Of a DNA stretch of 64,000 nucleotides, positions 7,994-17,156 are shown piece after piece. The stretch spans positions 1-64,000 of the forward strand of contig JAGOSL010000006.1 of NCBI GenBank assembly GCA_018062345.1. Reading direction: 5' to 3'. Made by a program: the position numbers and the translations under genes. The notes under the pieces were generated by a model. That model saw only the letters and a list, made by a program, of their open reading frames with translations, did no database searches and was not told where the DNA came from. The stretch comes from Pseudomonadota bacterium (GTDB taxonomy: Bacteria > Pseudomonadota > Alphaproteobacteria > Paracaedibacterales > CAITNM01). How positions within the stretch are numbered: position 1 is the stretch's first letter; every line of letters starts with the position of its first letter.

Positions 7994-8437
7994 AGAATTT
8001 CCTTCTTAATCTTGATGTATTTAATATCATTTTCGTCGAAAAATTATAATTCATCGCCTAATATATCATTATGATTAACGAATAATCATTAAATTTAGCA
8101 ATATAAAAATAATTTTGGTGAATTTCATTAAGATAATCAAGAGTGAAAATATGGAGAGCTAATCAGATAGCATGAAAAACTCCCCTTATTTGGGCTGCTA
8201 TCGAACATTTGAGTATCATTTTTAGAATAATTCGTCCAATATAGAATTGGTTGTCGTATTTGCCGAAAAATATTTATGCGCCATCTGAAAACGACTTTAG
8301 CAGCAACAGTTAAGCATGTTTCTTCTACTTGAAAGAGAAAGACGCTCCGTTACCAACAATGTTACAGCTATTCCAATTATTTGCTTGTGATAATTCAAGT
8401 GTAACAAACGAGATGAATACCTAATATCACTGACTCT
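7994..8437. other. 444-bp gene-free stretch between accessory gene and integrase
   Basis: No supported gene or RNA was found. A seven-base inverted repeat GATAGCA/TGCTATC occurs at 8166-8172 and 8196-8202. Translations on the minus strand are broken by stops and show no clear family, so any decayed gene here cannot be named. The stretch holds the upstream region of the 300-residue gene and the end of the integrase gene. Confidence 0.45.
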
Positions 8438-9601
8438 TTATTTTCTTATGTAATCTATCATTGCACTTGTTGCTCTTTCTACAGACTCTCTTACAGGGTC
8501 AATATTTAATCGTGCATAAATTGCTGTGGCTTGCTGTGATTTATGTCCAAGAGATTTGCCAATTACATAACTATTTGCGCCAGTTGCGGCTTGCCAACTG
8601 CCTAAGGTTCTGCGCAGATCGTGTATCCTTAAATTTTGTAATTTTGCTCGTTTTAAAATTCTTTTCCAGGCACTTTTTGGTTCTTCTAAATGACCGGATC
8701 GACTTGTGCTACTGGGGAAAACCCAATTATTTTGTTTTTCTTTAAGGCGTTCCTTTAGAATTACAGTGGCTTCAGGGGAAAGTGGTACTAGAAGGGAAGA
8801 GCCATTTTTAGTTTCTGGAATACACCACGTTGCTTGATCTAAATTAATATCTTGCCAACTCATTGATAATAAGTTGCCGCGTCTTGCTCCTGTTAAAATG
8901 CCAAGCATAAAAAAATCAGCAAGGGTTCGATTATGTTCTTCTTTTAAAGCTTCAAAAAATCTTGGTAATTCATCTCCTGCAAGAAAGCGTTCTCTACTAA
9001 TTTCTCTAAATTTTTTAATACCAACAGCTGAGTTAGTTCCCTCCCATCCCCAGTCTATGGCTTTATTAAACATAACCCCTAAGAGGGTGATCATTCGATT
9101 CGCGGCATAAATACCATGTTCTTTTCCAACTTTTGCATGCAATGACTCTATTTCGCTTCTGTGAATGCTGGAAAGCCTACGCCTATCCCATCGAGCTAAA
9201 TAAAGCCTGTATAACTTCTCGTCAGTTTTCCACGACTTCTTATGAAGCTTTGCATGCCTTTCAAAATATTGAAGAAAAAGCTCATTTAAGGTTAATTCTT
9301 TTTTGAGCTTATTTTTTTCTCTGTTAGGATTTTTGCCTTGGGCAATTAATGCATTTGTCTCAAAAGCTAATTTTCGAGCATTTTCAACAGATAAGTCAGG
9401 GAATCGTCCGAGTATTATACGTTCGGGGCGTCCTTCAATTTTTCGGTAAACAAAAAAAGTTTTTGAGTCTTTGTCAGTGATTGAGATGCCAAGGCTTTTT
9501 ACGGCTTCATCATAGTAATAAGAACGTTTACCTTTTTGTGGGGTGGGTAAAGATTTCAAACTGCTGTTTTTAAAATTAAATCGGTTATTTTTAGCTTTCA
9601 T
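8438..9601 (-). CDS. P4-type tyrosine recombinase (integrase)
   Basis: The 387-residue protein has the short arm-binding N-terminal domain of P4-like integrases (about 1-95), a SAM-like core-binding domain (about 103-190) and the catalytic domain. The catalytic residues are all visible: R240 in TGARRGN, H327 and R330 in HDLRRT, H353 in LGHKS and nucleophile Y362 in IYARL. It should cut and join DNA at an attachment site, and one lies 140 bases beyond its start, the tRNA-Asn half at 9743-9787. Integration into tRNA 3' ends is typical of this family. The gene appears complete and probably functional. Confidence 0.93.
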   Translation of the reverse strand: MKAKNNRFNFKNSSLKSLPTPQKGKRSYYYDEAVKSLGISITDKDSKTFFVYRKIEGRPERIILGRFPDLSVENARKLAFETNALIAQGKNPNREKNKLKKELTLNELFLQYFERHAKLHKKSWKTDEKLYRLYLARWDRRRLSSIHRSEIESLHAKVGKEHGIYAANRMITLLGVMFNKAIDWGWEGTNSAVGIKKFREISRERFLAGDELPRFFEALKEEHNRTLADFFMLGILTGARRGNLLSMSWQDINLDQATWCIPETKNGSSLLVPLSPEATVILKERLKEKQNNWVFPSSTSRSGHLEEPKSAWKRILKRAKLQNLRIHDLRRTLGSWQAATGANSYVIGKSLGHKSQQATAIYARLNIDPVRESVERATSAMIDYIRK

Positions 9602-9742
9602 CTGGTGCTACCCTGGTGCTACCTTTTTGGTGAAAATCAGTTAAAATTTATAGATAATCATAAAAGTAATTCGCCTATAAAGTCAACTTTTACCAATGAT
9701 TGTAGGTGATTGTTAAATTATATAAAATGTGTAGACCAGAGA

Positions 9743-9787
9743 CTGTTAACCACTGGGTCAGCGGTTCGAGTCCGTTCCGGGGAGCCA
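9743..9787 (+). other. 3' half of a tRNA-Asn gene, probable attachment site
   Basis: The 45 bases match tRNA positions 32-76. They comprise anticodon loop CTGTTAA (anticodon GTT, asparagine), the 3' anticodon stem CCACT, a five-base variable loop, and a complete T arm AGCGG-TTCGAGT-CCGTT. The 3' acceptor strand CCGGGGA, discriminator G and CCA follow. The 5' half is absent: the preceding bases cannot form the anticodon stem, D arm or acceptor strand. A half-tRNA cut at the anticodon loop beside an integrase is the signature of a duplicated att core; the complete gene should lie at the other end of the element, outside the window. Confidence 0.85.
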
Positions 9788-9835
9788 ATTTCAAGTTTAA
9801 ATTCTCAAAATAATATTTGGTGTGTCGCTTTTTTC

Positions 9836-9864
9836 TTGACGGAAGCCAAGGGATTTTCTATAAA
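9836..9864 (+). promoter_or_regulatory. Sigma-70 promoter of rpsT
   Basis: TTGACG (9836-9841) and TATAAA (9859-9864) are spaced by 17 bases, 30 bases upstream of the rpsT start codon. It lies just outside the attachment site, so the host gene keeps its own promoter. Confidence 0.75.
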
Positions 9865-9893
9865 GTACCACAGGATATTAATAAATTTTTGAT

Positions 9894-10175
9894 ATGGCAG
9901 ACCATAAAAACTCAAAAAAAGCTATTCGCCAGACAGAGCGTCGTACAGGTGTAAACCGTAATCGTATGACTCGCATGCGTAATTTTGTAAAAAACGCTGA
10001 AAAAGCACTAGGAATGCACAATGCTCCAGCAGTTTCTTTCGAAGAAGCTAAAATTGCAGTAGTTGCTGCAGAAAGCGCAATGATGAAAGTTGCAAAGACA
10101 GGAATTATTCATAAAAATTTTGTTTCCAGAAAAGTTTCTCGTTTGGTAGCTAGATTGAAATCGATTGCTTCTTAA
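9894..10175 (+). CDS. rpsT: 30S ribosomal protein S20
   Basis: The 93-residue basic protein begins MADHKNSKKAIRQTERRTGV and ends in a SRKVSRLVARL helix, the standard S20 pattern. S20 binds 16S rRNA early in small-subunit assembly. Length matches the family. The gene stands alone between its own promoter and a strong terminator. It is the first clear chromosomal gene after the mobile element. Confidence 0.97.
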   Translation: MADHKNSKKAIRQTERRTGVNRNRMTRMRNFVKNAEKALGMHNAPAVSFEEAKIAVVAAESAMMKVAKTGIIHKNFVSRKVSRLVARLKSIAS

Positions 10176-10201
10176 TAGAGTGTTTCTTTTATAAAGTTAA
10201 G

Positions 10202-10227
10202 ACCCGCTTTCAAAGCGGGTTTTTTTG
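10202..10227 (+). terminator. Rho-independent terminator of rpsT
   Basis: The palindrome ACCCGCTTTCAAAGCGGGT (10202-10220) is followed by a run of T residues. It lies 26 bases after the rpsT stop codon. Confidence 0.92.
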
Positions 10228-10706
10228 TAAAGAGGCATTATAATATAGAAAATAACCATTTGCTTTTCTTTGCTGTGGATAGGTGGGGGCGTTTTTCTGA
10301 CATTGAAAGGCGAGGTATTGGAATGATGCAGTTTTTGCATAGAAGAAAATTGTAAAAGTATTAGGGTGCGTAATAATCATAGCGAAAAATATGATCCCAT
10401 ACTAAATTTGCATAAAAAATCAGACTTTGGTCAAATGTGAAAATTATCTCTTTGCTTGCGTGCTAAACAATTTTTCATCTTTTAGTTCTGCAAATTTTTA
10501 TAGTATTTCACTGGAAATGATGAAATGAGGGCATTGTGAACGATTTTTTAAGAAAAATTCCGTTTATATTCATTCAATACTCTGTTAGCATTCCTTAAAC
10601 GATGTTCTTGAGTTAAAGAGCGTAGCGCTTGTCATAGTGCGTCGGTCTTGCTACAGTGCTGAGCTGAAAAGAATAAATTTATTAAAATTTAAGGATAGAG
10701 GTTTCA
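10228..10706. other. 479-bp gene-free stretch before topA
   Basis: No supported gene, tRNA or terminator was found between the rpsT terminator and topA. One near-match to a DnaA box (TGTGGATAG, 10274-10282) is isolated and not evidence for an origin. The stretch presumably contains the topA promoter, but no clear -35/-10 pair stands out. Confidence 0.45.
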
Positions 10707-13070
10707 TTGGCACAGAGTGTCGTTATTGTTGAGTCTCCTTCAAAAGCGAAGACTATAAACAAGTATCTGGGCAGCGACTATACGGTTGTTGCTAGTTATG
10801 GGCACGTGCGTGATTTGCCGTCAAAAAATGGATCCGTAAATCCAAATGATAATTTTTCTATGATCTGGGAGCTTGATGATCAAGGAAAAAAACGCATTAA
10901 AGATATAGTTGCATCAGCAAAAGGTGCAAAAAATCTTCTTTTAGCAACCGACCCGGATCGCGAAGGAGAGGCCATTTCTTGGCATATTCAGCAGGTTTTA
11001 GAAGAAATGAAAGCAACTAAGGGCATGAATGTGCAGCGAATTGTTTTCAATGAAATTACTAAAAAGGCTGTGCAAGATTCATTAAAGTCGCCAAGAGATG
11101 TGAATAAAGAGCTTGTAGACGCATATTTAGCGCGTCGTGCCCTTGATTATCTTGTCGGATTCACTTTGTCGCCTATCTTGTGGAGAAAGCTTCCCGGAGC
11201 CCGTTCTGCAGGGCGCGTGCAATCTGTGGCATTGCGCTTAATTGTTGAGCGTGAGCAGGAAATTGAAGCATTTGAAACCCAGGAATACTGGTCGGTTGAA
11301 GTGCAATGCATGAACAGCGTTAGTGTTAATTTTCTGGCAAAGTTGAATTTTTTAAATGCTAAAAAACTAGAGAAATTTGATTTGCCAAATGAAGAAATAG
11401 CGAAAGCAGCGGCTGAAACTATTGAAAAATCTACTTTTACAGTTGGGGATATCGAAAAGAAACAGGTTAAGAGAAATCCTGCGGCTCCTTTTACGACATC
11501 AACTCTTCAGCAAGAAGCATCAAGAAAGCTTGGATTTAGCCCAAAAAAAACGATGCAACTTGCGCAGCGTCTTTATGAAGGTATTGATATAGGTGGAGAA
11601 ACTATTGGTTTAGTAACTTACATGCGTACCGATAGCGTTAATCTTTCAAACGATGCTTTAGCGTCAGCTCGAGAATTTATCGAGAAGGATTATGGCAAAC
11701 AGTATTTACCAGCTGCTCCTCGTGTATACAAAAGCAAGGCGAAAAATGCGCAGGAAGCCCACGAAGCAATTCGCCCAACTGATGTTGTACGTACTCCTAA
11801 ATCAATGGCTTCTTATCTTGATGATGCGCAGTTGAAGCTTTATGAGCTTATTTGGAAACGCACGGTTGCAAGTCAAATGGAAAATGCTTTGTTTGATCAG
11901 GTAGGAGTTGATATTACTTCTCATGACAAACAAACAAGTTTACGTGCAACTGGTTCAACTCTCATTTTTGACGGTTTTTTAAAACTTTATCAAGAAGGTA
12001 AGGACCAAGAAAATAAAGATGATAAAGCTTCTGAGGATGATGATCGTATTTTGCCTCCACTAACTGTGGGTGAAGCAATAAGCATTAATGGGGTTACGCC
12101 TGAGCAACATTTTACTATGCCACCTCCGCGATACACAGAGGCAAGCCTAGTTAAAAAGCTTGAAGAGCTAGGTATTGGTCGTCCGTCAACCTATGTTTCA
12201 CTTATTCAGACCCTTCAAGATCGTGATTATGTTCGTATTGAAAAACGTCAATTTCACCCTGATCAACGAGGCAGGCTAGTGACTTCGTTCTTGAGTCATT
12301 ATTTTCCAAAGTACATCCAGTATGATTTTACTGCTGACCTGGAAGAGCAGCTTGATGATATTTCTGGTGGTCGTAGGGGTTGGATTGATGTGATGAATGC
12401 CTTTTGGGTTCCTTTTCATGACACTGTTAAACTAGCTGAGCCTTTAAAAATAAGTCAGGTTTTAGATGACGTGCAAAAAGACCTTGAGTCTTCGCTCTTC
12501 GATATGACAAAAGAAAATCCTAGAGCTTGCCCAACTTGTGGTGAGGGGCAGCTTTCTTTGAAGCTTAGTAAGTTTGGCCCTTTTCTTGGGTGTAATCGTT
12601 ATCCAGACTGTAAGTACACGAAATCTCTGAGTGGTGCTGCAAATCCTGAAGAAGGCATGCAAGAGGTCAATGATGTGATTGTGTTGGGGCAGGACCCCAA
12701 GCTTGGTGTTGATATATCTGTTCGTAAAGGTCCTTATGGTCCTTATTTACAGTGGGAAGAAAAGGATGTCAAAAAACCAAAACGTGTGAGTATTCCTCCT
12801 GGGTTTGATCCATATAATATGTCGTTAGAGCAAGCAGTTAAGTTAGGTTCATTGCCTGCGCTTATTGGAAAGCACCCAGAAACTCAAGCGGATATTCTTG
12901 TCGGCATTGGCCGTTTTGGTCCTTATTTAAAATATGAAGGTGCATTTGCGTCTATTCCTAAAGCGTATAACTTTATGGAAGTCACTTTAGAAGAAGCGCT
13001 CGAGATTTTAGAAAAAAAGAAAAATGCACCTCCAAGGGCAGGCGGCTTTAAGGCAAAAACTAAAAAGTAG
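10707..13070 (+). CDS. topA: DNA topoisomerase I
   Basis: This type IA topoisomerase relaxes negative supercoils. The Toprim domain is at the N-terminus (VIVESPSKAKTINKYLG from residue 6, and ATDPDREGEA at 80-89). The catalytic tyrosine is Y305 in TYMRTDS. The C-terminus has one four-cysteine zinc ribbon (CPTCGEG through CNRYPDCKY) and two GPYL-type repeats, giving 787 residues, shorter than the E. coli enzyme with its several ribbons. The start is a TTG preceded by AAGGATAGAGG; no ATG fits the conserved N-terminus. Its end overlaps the convergent serC gene by 11 bases. Confidence 0.97.
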   Translation: MAQSVVIVESPSKAKTINKYLGSDYTVVASYGHVRDLPSKNGSVNPNDNFSMIWELDDQGKKRIKDIVASAKGAKNLLLATDPDREGEAISWHIQQVLEEMKATKGMNVQRIVFNEITKKAVQDSLKSPRDVNKELVDAYLARRALDYLVGFTLSPILWRKLPGARSAGRVQSVALRLIVEREQEIEAFETQEYWSVEVQCMNSVSVNFLAKLNFLNAKKLEKFDLPNEEIAKAAAETIEKSTFTVGDIEKKQVKRNPAAPFTTSTLQQEASRKLGFSPKKTMQLAQRLYEGIDIGGETIGLVTYMRTDSVNLSNDALASAREFIEKDYGKQYLPAAPRVYKSKAKNAQEAHEAIRPTDVVRTPKSMASYLDDAQLKLYELIWKRTVASQMENALFDQVGVDITSHDKQTSLRATGSTLIFDGFLKLYQEGKDQENKDDKASEDDDRILPPLTVGEAISINGVTPEQHFTMPPPRYTEASLVKKLEELGIGRPSTYVSLIQTLQDRDYVRIEKRQFHPDQRGRLVTSFLSHYFPKYIQYDFTADLEEQLDDISGGRRGWIDVMNAFWVPFHDTVKLAEPLKISQVLDDVQKDLESSLFDMTKENPRACPTCGEGQLSLKLSKFGPFLGCNRYPDCKYTKSLSGAANPEEGMQEVNDVIVLGQDPKLGVDISVRKGPYGPYLQWEEKDVKKPKRVSIPPGFDPYNMSLEQAVKLGSLPALIGKHPETQADILVGIGRFGPYLKYEGAFASIPKAYNFMEVTLEEALEILEKKKNAPPRAGGFKAKTKK

Positions 13071-14148
13071 ATATTTTATCACTGAAGACTTGTGTTAGAT
13101 AAGCTAAATCATTTTTTTCTACAGTTGCGCCGCACCATACTCTAAAGCTTGGTTTTGAATGCGCATGATTTACTATGTCAAACAATAGCCCTGCATTCGC
13201 TAACGTCTGGGCGAATTCTCGATATTCGTCAAAAGAAGTAAATGTATCTGCATAAAAGCAGACAGCTCCACCTTTTGCCTGAATGTCTCTCGTTGCCATG
13301 GGAGTTAAGCCTGGAGTGTTTACAACCCAATCATATAAAAACGAAACATTCTCTGCTGCTTTTTTGTATAAACCATCAGCTCCGCCTAAGGCATCAACCC
13401 AATCAAGAGCGCATTCAACATCAGCCAGAGATAACATTGAGGGTGTGTTTAATGTTAATCCCTCAAAAATTCCATGATTAACTTTGTCGCCCAACCATAA
13501 ACTCATAATTCTTGGGATTGGCCAATCGGGGATGTATGTTTCGAGTTGTTGCAGTGCACGTGGGCTAAGAGCAAGCATGCCATGAGCTGCTTCTCCACCT
13601 AGACCTTTTTGCCAAGAAAAAGCCACTACATCAAATTTTTCAAAAGGTATGTCAAAGCAAAATGCAGCAGCTGTTGCATCAACAATAACTAAACCTTCTC
13701 TTTCTTCCTTGATCCAATCGACATCAGGGTAGGCTACGCCTGTAGTTGTAGCGCTTATTGTCATTACTAAATCATGTTTTGAATTATGGTGCAATGTTGG
13801 AAGAGCTCCGTATTCTGCTTCAAAAATGTTTGCATCAATTTTAAGTTGATGTTTAATGTCATGTGCCCAAATCTTGCTAAAAACGTCCATTACGTGTACA
13901 TTTACACGACGATTTCCTAGGAAACACCACATAGCCATTTCCATGGCGCCTGTTGCAGAAGCAGGTACAATTGCTAGCTTATAGTCATGAGGGATATGCA
14001 AAACTTTTTTCTGGCGCTCGATAATCGACTTTATGTGTTCTTTGGCAATATCGCTTCGGTGAGATCTATTTAAGAATGGTCGATCTAATTTCTCTAAAGA
14101 CCACCCTAAATGCTTAACGCAGGGACCAGAGCTAAAATACGGTCGCAC
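13060..14148 (-). CDS. serC: Phosphoserine aminotransferase
   Basis: The 362-residue PLP enzyme converts 3-phosphohydroxypyruvate and glutamate to phosphoserine, also serving pyridoxal synthesis. SWQKGLGGEAAHG near residues 182-194 contains the PLP lysine, and the N-terminal RPYFSSGPCVKHLGW fits the alphaproteobacterial serC group. It is the last gene of a minus-strand run (efp, suhB, rlpA, dac, serC), two bases after the carboxypeptidase gene. A retained serine-pathway gene in a host-dependent bacterium is notable; no serA or serB is in this window. Confidence 0.9.
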   Translation of the reverse strand: MRPYFSSGPCVKHLGWSLEKLDRPFLNRSHRSDIAKEHIKSIIERQKKVLHIPHDYKLAIVPASATGAMEMAMWCFLGNRRVNVHVMDVFSKIWAHDIKHQLKIDANIFEAEYGALPTLHHNSKHDLVMTISATTTGVAYPDVDWIKEEREGLVIVDATAAAFCFDIPFEKFDVVAFSWQKGLGGEAAHGMLALSPRALQQLETYIPDWPIPRIMSLWLGDKVNHGIFEGLTLNTPSMLSLADVECALDWVDALGGADGLYKKAAENVSFLYDWVVNTPGLTPMATRDIQAKGGAVCFYADTFTSFDEYREFAQTLANAGLLFDIVNHAHSKPSFRVWCGATVEKNDLAYLTQVFSDKISTF

Positions 14149-14150
14149 AA

Positions 14151-15359
14151 TTAATCCTTTTGTAAAAGATATTTTAGTGTCTGGCCTATTCTACTTAAAA
14201 AAGAAGATCTTTGAACATCATTTTTCACAATCAATGGAATAATCACTGGCTCACTCCAATCAGGATGAGCGAGCGTGATTGTTCCTACTTGATCTCCTGC
14301 TTTAAGTGGTGCTTCTAAAACGCTTTGGAACCTTACAATTGCTTGTACTTGATGGGCTCTGTTGCGATGGAGTGTTAAAAGATGCTGTGCAGGTATAATT
14401 TCCGCCATTTCTTGGGGGCTATATCTAACTGGTAATTTAATGATCGATTTATTATTTGGCAAAATTGTGTAATTCCCAAAAGTTCCAAACCCCCATTGTA
14501 ATAAGCGATAGGCCTCATCGGCCCTTTGTTTCATTGAGTGAAGTCCTGTTATTACTAGAAATAAGCGACGTCCATATTGTTCAGCAGAAGCAACCATTCC
14601 GTATCCGGGGCCTGAAGCAAAACCAGTTTTTACGCCATCGCATCCTATATTTTTTTGTAATAATAAATTTCTATTAGGCTGTTCAATGTTGCGATATTTG
14701 AATTTTAATTCTTTGTAAATGCCGTACCATTCAGGAAACTCTTTAAGAGTGTTTTTGCTTATGATGAATAAATCATAAGCGGTGGATAGATGGCCTTCTT
14801 GAGGTAAACCACTGGCATTTTTGAATTCAGTTTTAGAACAGCCCATCTCTTTTGCAACATGGGTCATGTCTGCTGCAAATGCGCTTTGTGTACCACTTAA
14901 GTATTCTGCTAATGCTATAGCTGAATCATTACCTGAGACAATAATCAGTCCTTTTAAAAGGTCCTCAACGCTTACTTGATCTCCAACTTCTAAAAACATA
15001 TCACTACTACCAGCTTCTATTTCACGAGCATTGCTGGAAATAGTTACGAGTGAGTCTTTTTTTATGCGGCCTTCTTTTAAAGCTTTCATAACCATATAAG
15101 CTGTCATGATTTTAGTCATGGAAACTGGTTCAAATGGTTCATTGGCATTTTTTTCTAATAAAATTTTACCTGTTTGATAATCGACTAGAAGAGCATGAGT
15201 GGAATCAACTTCTATACCATAAGGTTCTAAAATATTGTCCTTTGATTTTTCTTTAGATTTTTGAATTTTCTGTATTTTTTTGCTAGGGAGCTTTTTTGCT
15301 TTTGCTTCACCGACGGAGAAGCTAAGGAATAGAATAAATAAAAATTTGAATAAGAGCAT
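14151..15359 (-). CDS. D-alanyl-D-alanine carboxypeptidase (PBP5/6 family)
   Basis: The 402-residue protein trims the terminal D-alanine of peptidoglycan stem peptides in the periplasm. It has a signal peptide (about 1-19) and the three active-site motifs SMTK (80-83, catalytic serine), SGN (142-144) and KTG (244-246). A lysine-rich linker at 20-42 precedes the enzyme domain. The C-terminal part has a PBP5_C-like beta domain ending in a basic amphipathic tail. It follows rlpA by two bases, so the two septal or cell-wall enzymes are probably made together. Confidence 0.93.
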   Translation of the reverse strand: MLLFKFLFILFLSFSVGEAKAKKLPSKKIQKIQKSKEKSKDNILEPYGIEVDSTHALLVDYQTGKILLEKNANEPFEPVSMTKIMTAYMVMKALKEGRIKKDSLVTISSNAREIEAGSSDMFLEVGDQVSVEDLLKGLIIVSGNDSAIALAEYLSGTQSAFAADMTHVAKEMGCSKTEFKNASGLPQEGHLSTAYDLFIISKNTLKEFPEWYGIYKELKFKYRNIEQPNRNLLLQKNIGCDGVKTGFASGPGYGMVASAEQYGRRLFLVITGLHSMKQRADEAYRLLQWGFGTFGNYTILPNNKSIIKLPVRYSPQEMAEIIPAQHLLTLHRNRAHQVQAIVRFQSVLEAPLKAGDQVGTITLAHPDWSEPVIIPLIVKNDVQRSSFLSRIGQTLKYLLQKD

Positions 15360-15361
15360 TT

Positions 15362-16309
15362 TTAATCCTTTACTGCAATTGCTTGCGCATATCCTTTTTT
15401 ATGCAGCTGCTTTAAAAGCTGCTGGGATGTTTGTCCGTTAAAAGGGCCAACCTTTATGTTATAGAGCATTTGTCCGCTTGGGTGAAGTACTGGTTGTACG
15501 GAAGCATTCCAGGTTTTTGGAAAGCTTGCTGCAATTTTTTGAGCGTTATTCTTTTGGATATAGGCTTCACCTAAATTGATGTAAGTATTGAGACTTGCTG
15601 CGGATTTTGGTATTTCGGGATTTTTTTCCATAGCTTGCGGTGTTACGGACTTTAAAATATCATCTAATTTTGCTGTTTGGTTTGAGAGTGCCTTTTTTGT
15701 GGATTTTGTAGTGAGTATACCAGATTCTTGCGTTTTTACAGTTGCTTGATTATTTTTTCCGGCAATTTCCTCTGCATAAACTTGTTGCCAAGTTCTTCCG
15801 TCTCTCATTTTTCCACTTTTATTTCCGTGCTTAGCTAAATAGTCAGAAAGTAATCGGCTTTCTCCCGGAAGGCTTTGAACCCTAACGGTAACTAGTCCCT
15901 TGCTGTAAGTTCCGAGGGCTTTTGCTGCTCCTACACTTAAATCTATAATGCGCCCTTCATAGACAAAAGGGCCGCGGTCATCAACGACTAAATTAATTGC
16001 TTTTCCATTTTGTAAATTTGTTACTTTGACCACAGTTGGTAGCGGTAAAGTACGGTGAGCTGCTGAAATTCCGTGCATATTAAATTTCTCGCCATAAGGT
16101 TTTGGCTTACCGTGAAACCCGGGGCCATACCAAGAAGCTAATCCTGTTTTATCGTATTCATAGAAATTTTGCGGATAATGCCATTCGCCTCGGCAATAAT
16201 AGCTTTTGATTGAGCCTTTCCCAATTCCTCCAACAGGAGTGCGTGGACCATAATGGCCTCCACCAGCACACCCTGCTAAGAACAACAATAAAATTATTAT
16301 AGAATGCAA
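15362..16309 (-). CDS. rlpA: RlpA-type septal lytic transglycosylase lipoprotein with SPOR domain
   Basis: A lipobox LAGC at residues 12-15 makes this an outer-membrane lipoprotein. A double-psi beta-barrel follows (about 55-145), with TGLASWYGPGFHGKPKP and the RGPFVYEGRIIDLS block containing the catalytic aspartate. The C-terminal 70 residues form a SPOR-like fold ending in IKVGPFNGQTSQQLLKQL, which binds denuded glycan at the septum. RlpA removes such glycan during daughter-cell separation. It lies between suhB and the carboxypeptidase gene. Confidence 0.92.
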   Translation of the reverse strand: MHSIIILLLFLAGCAGGGHYGPRTPVGGIGKGSIKSYYCRGEWHYPQNFYEYDKTGLASWYGPGFHGKPKPYGEKFNMHGISAAHRTLPLPTVVKVTNLQNGKAINLVVDDRGPFVYEGRIIDLSVGAAKALGTYSKGLVTVRVQSLPGESRLLSDYLAKHGNKSGKMRDGRTWQQVYAEEIAGKNNQATVKTQESGILTTKSTKKALSNQTAKLDDILKSVTPQAMEKNPEIPKSAASLNTYINLGEAYIQKNNAQKIAASFPKTWNASVQPVLHPSGQMLYNIKVGPFNGQTSQQLLKQLHKKGYAQAIAVKD

Positions 16310-16383
16310 AAAAATACAGATAGATTATATTTAGTATTCATTTATAGTCGTTTTTATTTACATATCACAAGAGATATCTGTAA

Positions 16384-17154
16384 TTAATTAATCATTGGCA
16401 AGAAGGTTTTATGTAGTAATTCATTTGCACATAAAACAGAACTTATATAGATATCCATTGATTCTCCGTTGAAATTTGTAATCACTCCGCCTGCTTCACG
16501 TATTAATAGTACGCCAGTTGCCATATCCCAGGGTTTTAATCCTTGTAAAAAACAAACATCAAAGCGACCGCTAGCAATATATGCTAAGTCAAGAGCTCCG
16601 GCACCTGTGTAGCGAATGCCAGAAATTTTTTCATCTATTTCTTTGACTATAGGATGATCATAGTCGCAGCATAAGAGAAGAGACTCTAGATCACGACGTG
16701 CTGAAACACGCAATCGTTTTTGATTACAAAACGCGCCTTTCCCTTTTTCAGCCCAAAAAAGCTCATCAAGAATTGGCTGGTAAGTTACTCCAGCAATAAT
16801 TTCTCCGTCAAATTCTAGGGCAACTGTGATTGCAAAATGAGGATTGCTGTGTAAAAAATTCGTAGTGCCATCGAGTGGGTCAATAATCCAGCGATGTCTC
16901 GGGTCTTTACCTTTGATTTCCCCAGCCTCTTCACACAAGAAACAGAAATCAGGCCGCGCCTTGCGTAATTCATCAATCAGAATTTGTTCTGATCTTTTGT
17001 CTGCTGAGCTTACGAAGTCACCAATAGATTTTCTGGTGATTTGCAAATGGCTTAATTCCCCAAAATCACGTACTAATCCACGTGCTGCTTTATACACAGC
17101 TTGTGACATTACATTGATCAAGGCAGATTTTGGTGTTTGAAATGTTCTTGACAT
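16384..17154 (-). CDS. suhB: Inositol-1-monophosphatase family protein
   Basis: The 256-residue protein has the magnesium-dependent phosphatase motifs: EEAG at about 75-78, IDPLDGTTNF at about 91-100 and KPWDMATGVLLIREAGG at about 206-222. These residues coordinate the metals and position the phosphate. SuhB homologues hydrolyse inositol or sugar monophosphates, and in E. coli the protein also joins rRNA antitermination complexes; which role applies here is not visible. The start follows the efp stop by two bases. Confidence 0.92.
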   Translation of the reverse strand: MSRTFQTPKSALINVMSQAVYKAARGLVRDFGELSHLQITRKSIGDFVSSADKRSEQILIDELRKARPDFCFLCEEAGEIKGKDPRHRWIIDPLDGTTNFLHSNPHFAITVALEFDGEIIAGVTYQPILDELFWAEKGKGAFCNQKRLRVSARRDLESLLLCCDYDHPIVKEIDEKISGIRYTGAGALDLAYIASGRFDVCFLQGLKPWDMATGVLLIREAGGVITNFNGESMDIYISSVLCANELLHKTFLPMIN

Positions 17155-17156
17155 TG

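Larger units (their letters stand above)
1..9787. mobile_element. Integrative element ending at a tRNA-Asn half-site (left end outside the window)
   Basis: Everything from the window start to the tRNA fragment at 9743-9787 has the make-up of an integrated element. It carries a P4-type integrase next to the half-tRNA, an AlpA-like small regulator, a Toprim-primase plus DUF3631-type helicase, a SIR2-like protein, HipBA and a transposase remnant. From 9894 on, ordinary housekeeping genes begin. No packaging, capsid or conjugation genes are visible. The left boundary is not in the window, so the left 1.1 kb (transposase tail and exported protein) may or may not belong to the same element. Reading it as a P4-like satellite is inference from gene content. 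Confidence 0.6.

Noticed and set aside
7994-8437. Possible decayed transposase gene
   Set aside because: Translations in the three minus-strand frames are broken and gave no convincing transposase motif.
9700-9787. Complete tRNA gene
   Set aside because: Only positions 32-76 are present; no acceptor 5' strand, D arm or matching 5' anticodon stem can be found upstream.
10274-10282. DnaA-box-like TGTGGATAG
   Set aside because: A single copy with one mismatch and no cluster, AT-rich unwinding element or dnaA gene nearby, so not evidence for oriC.
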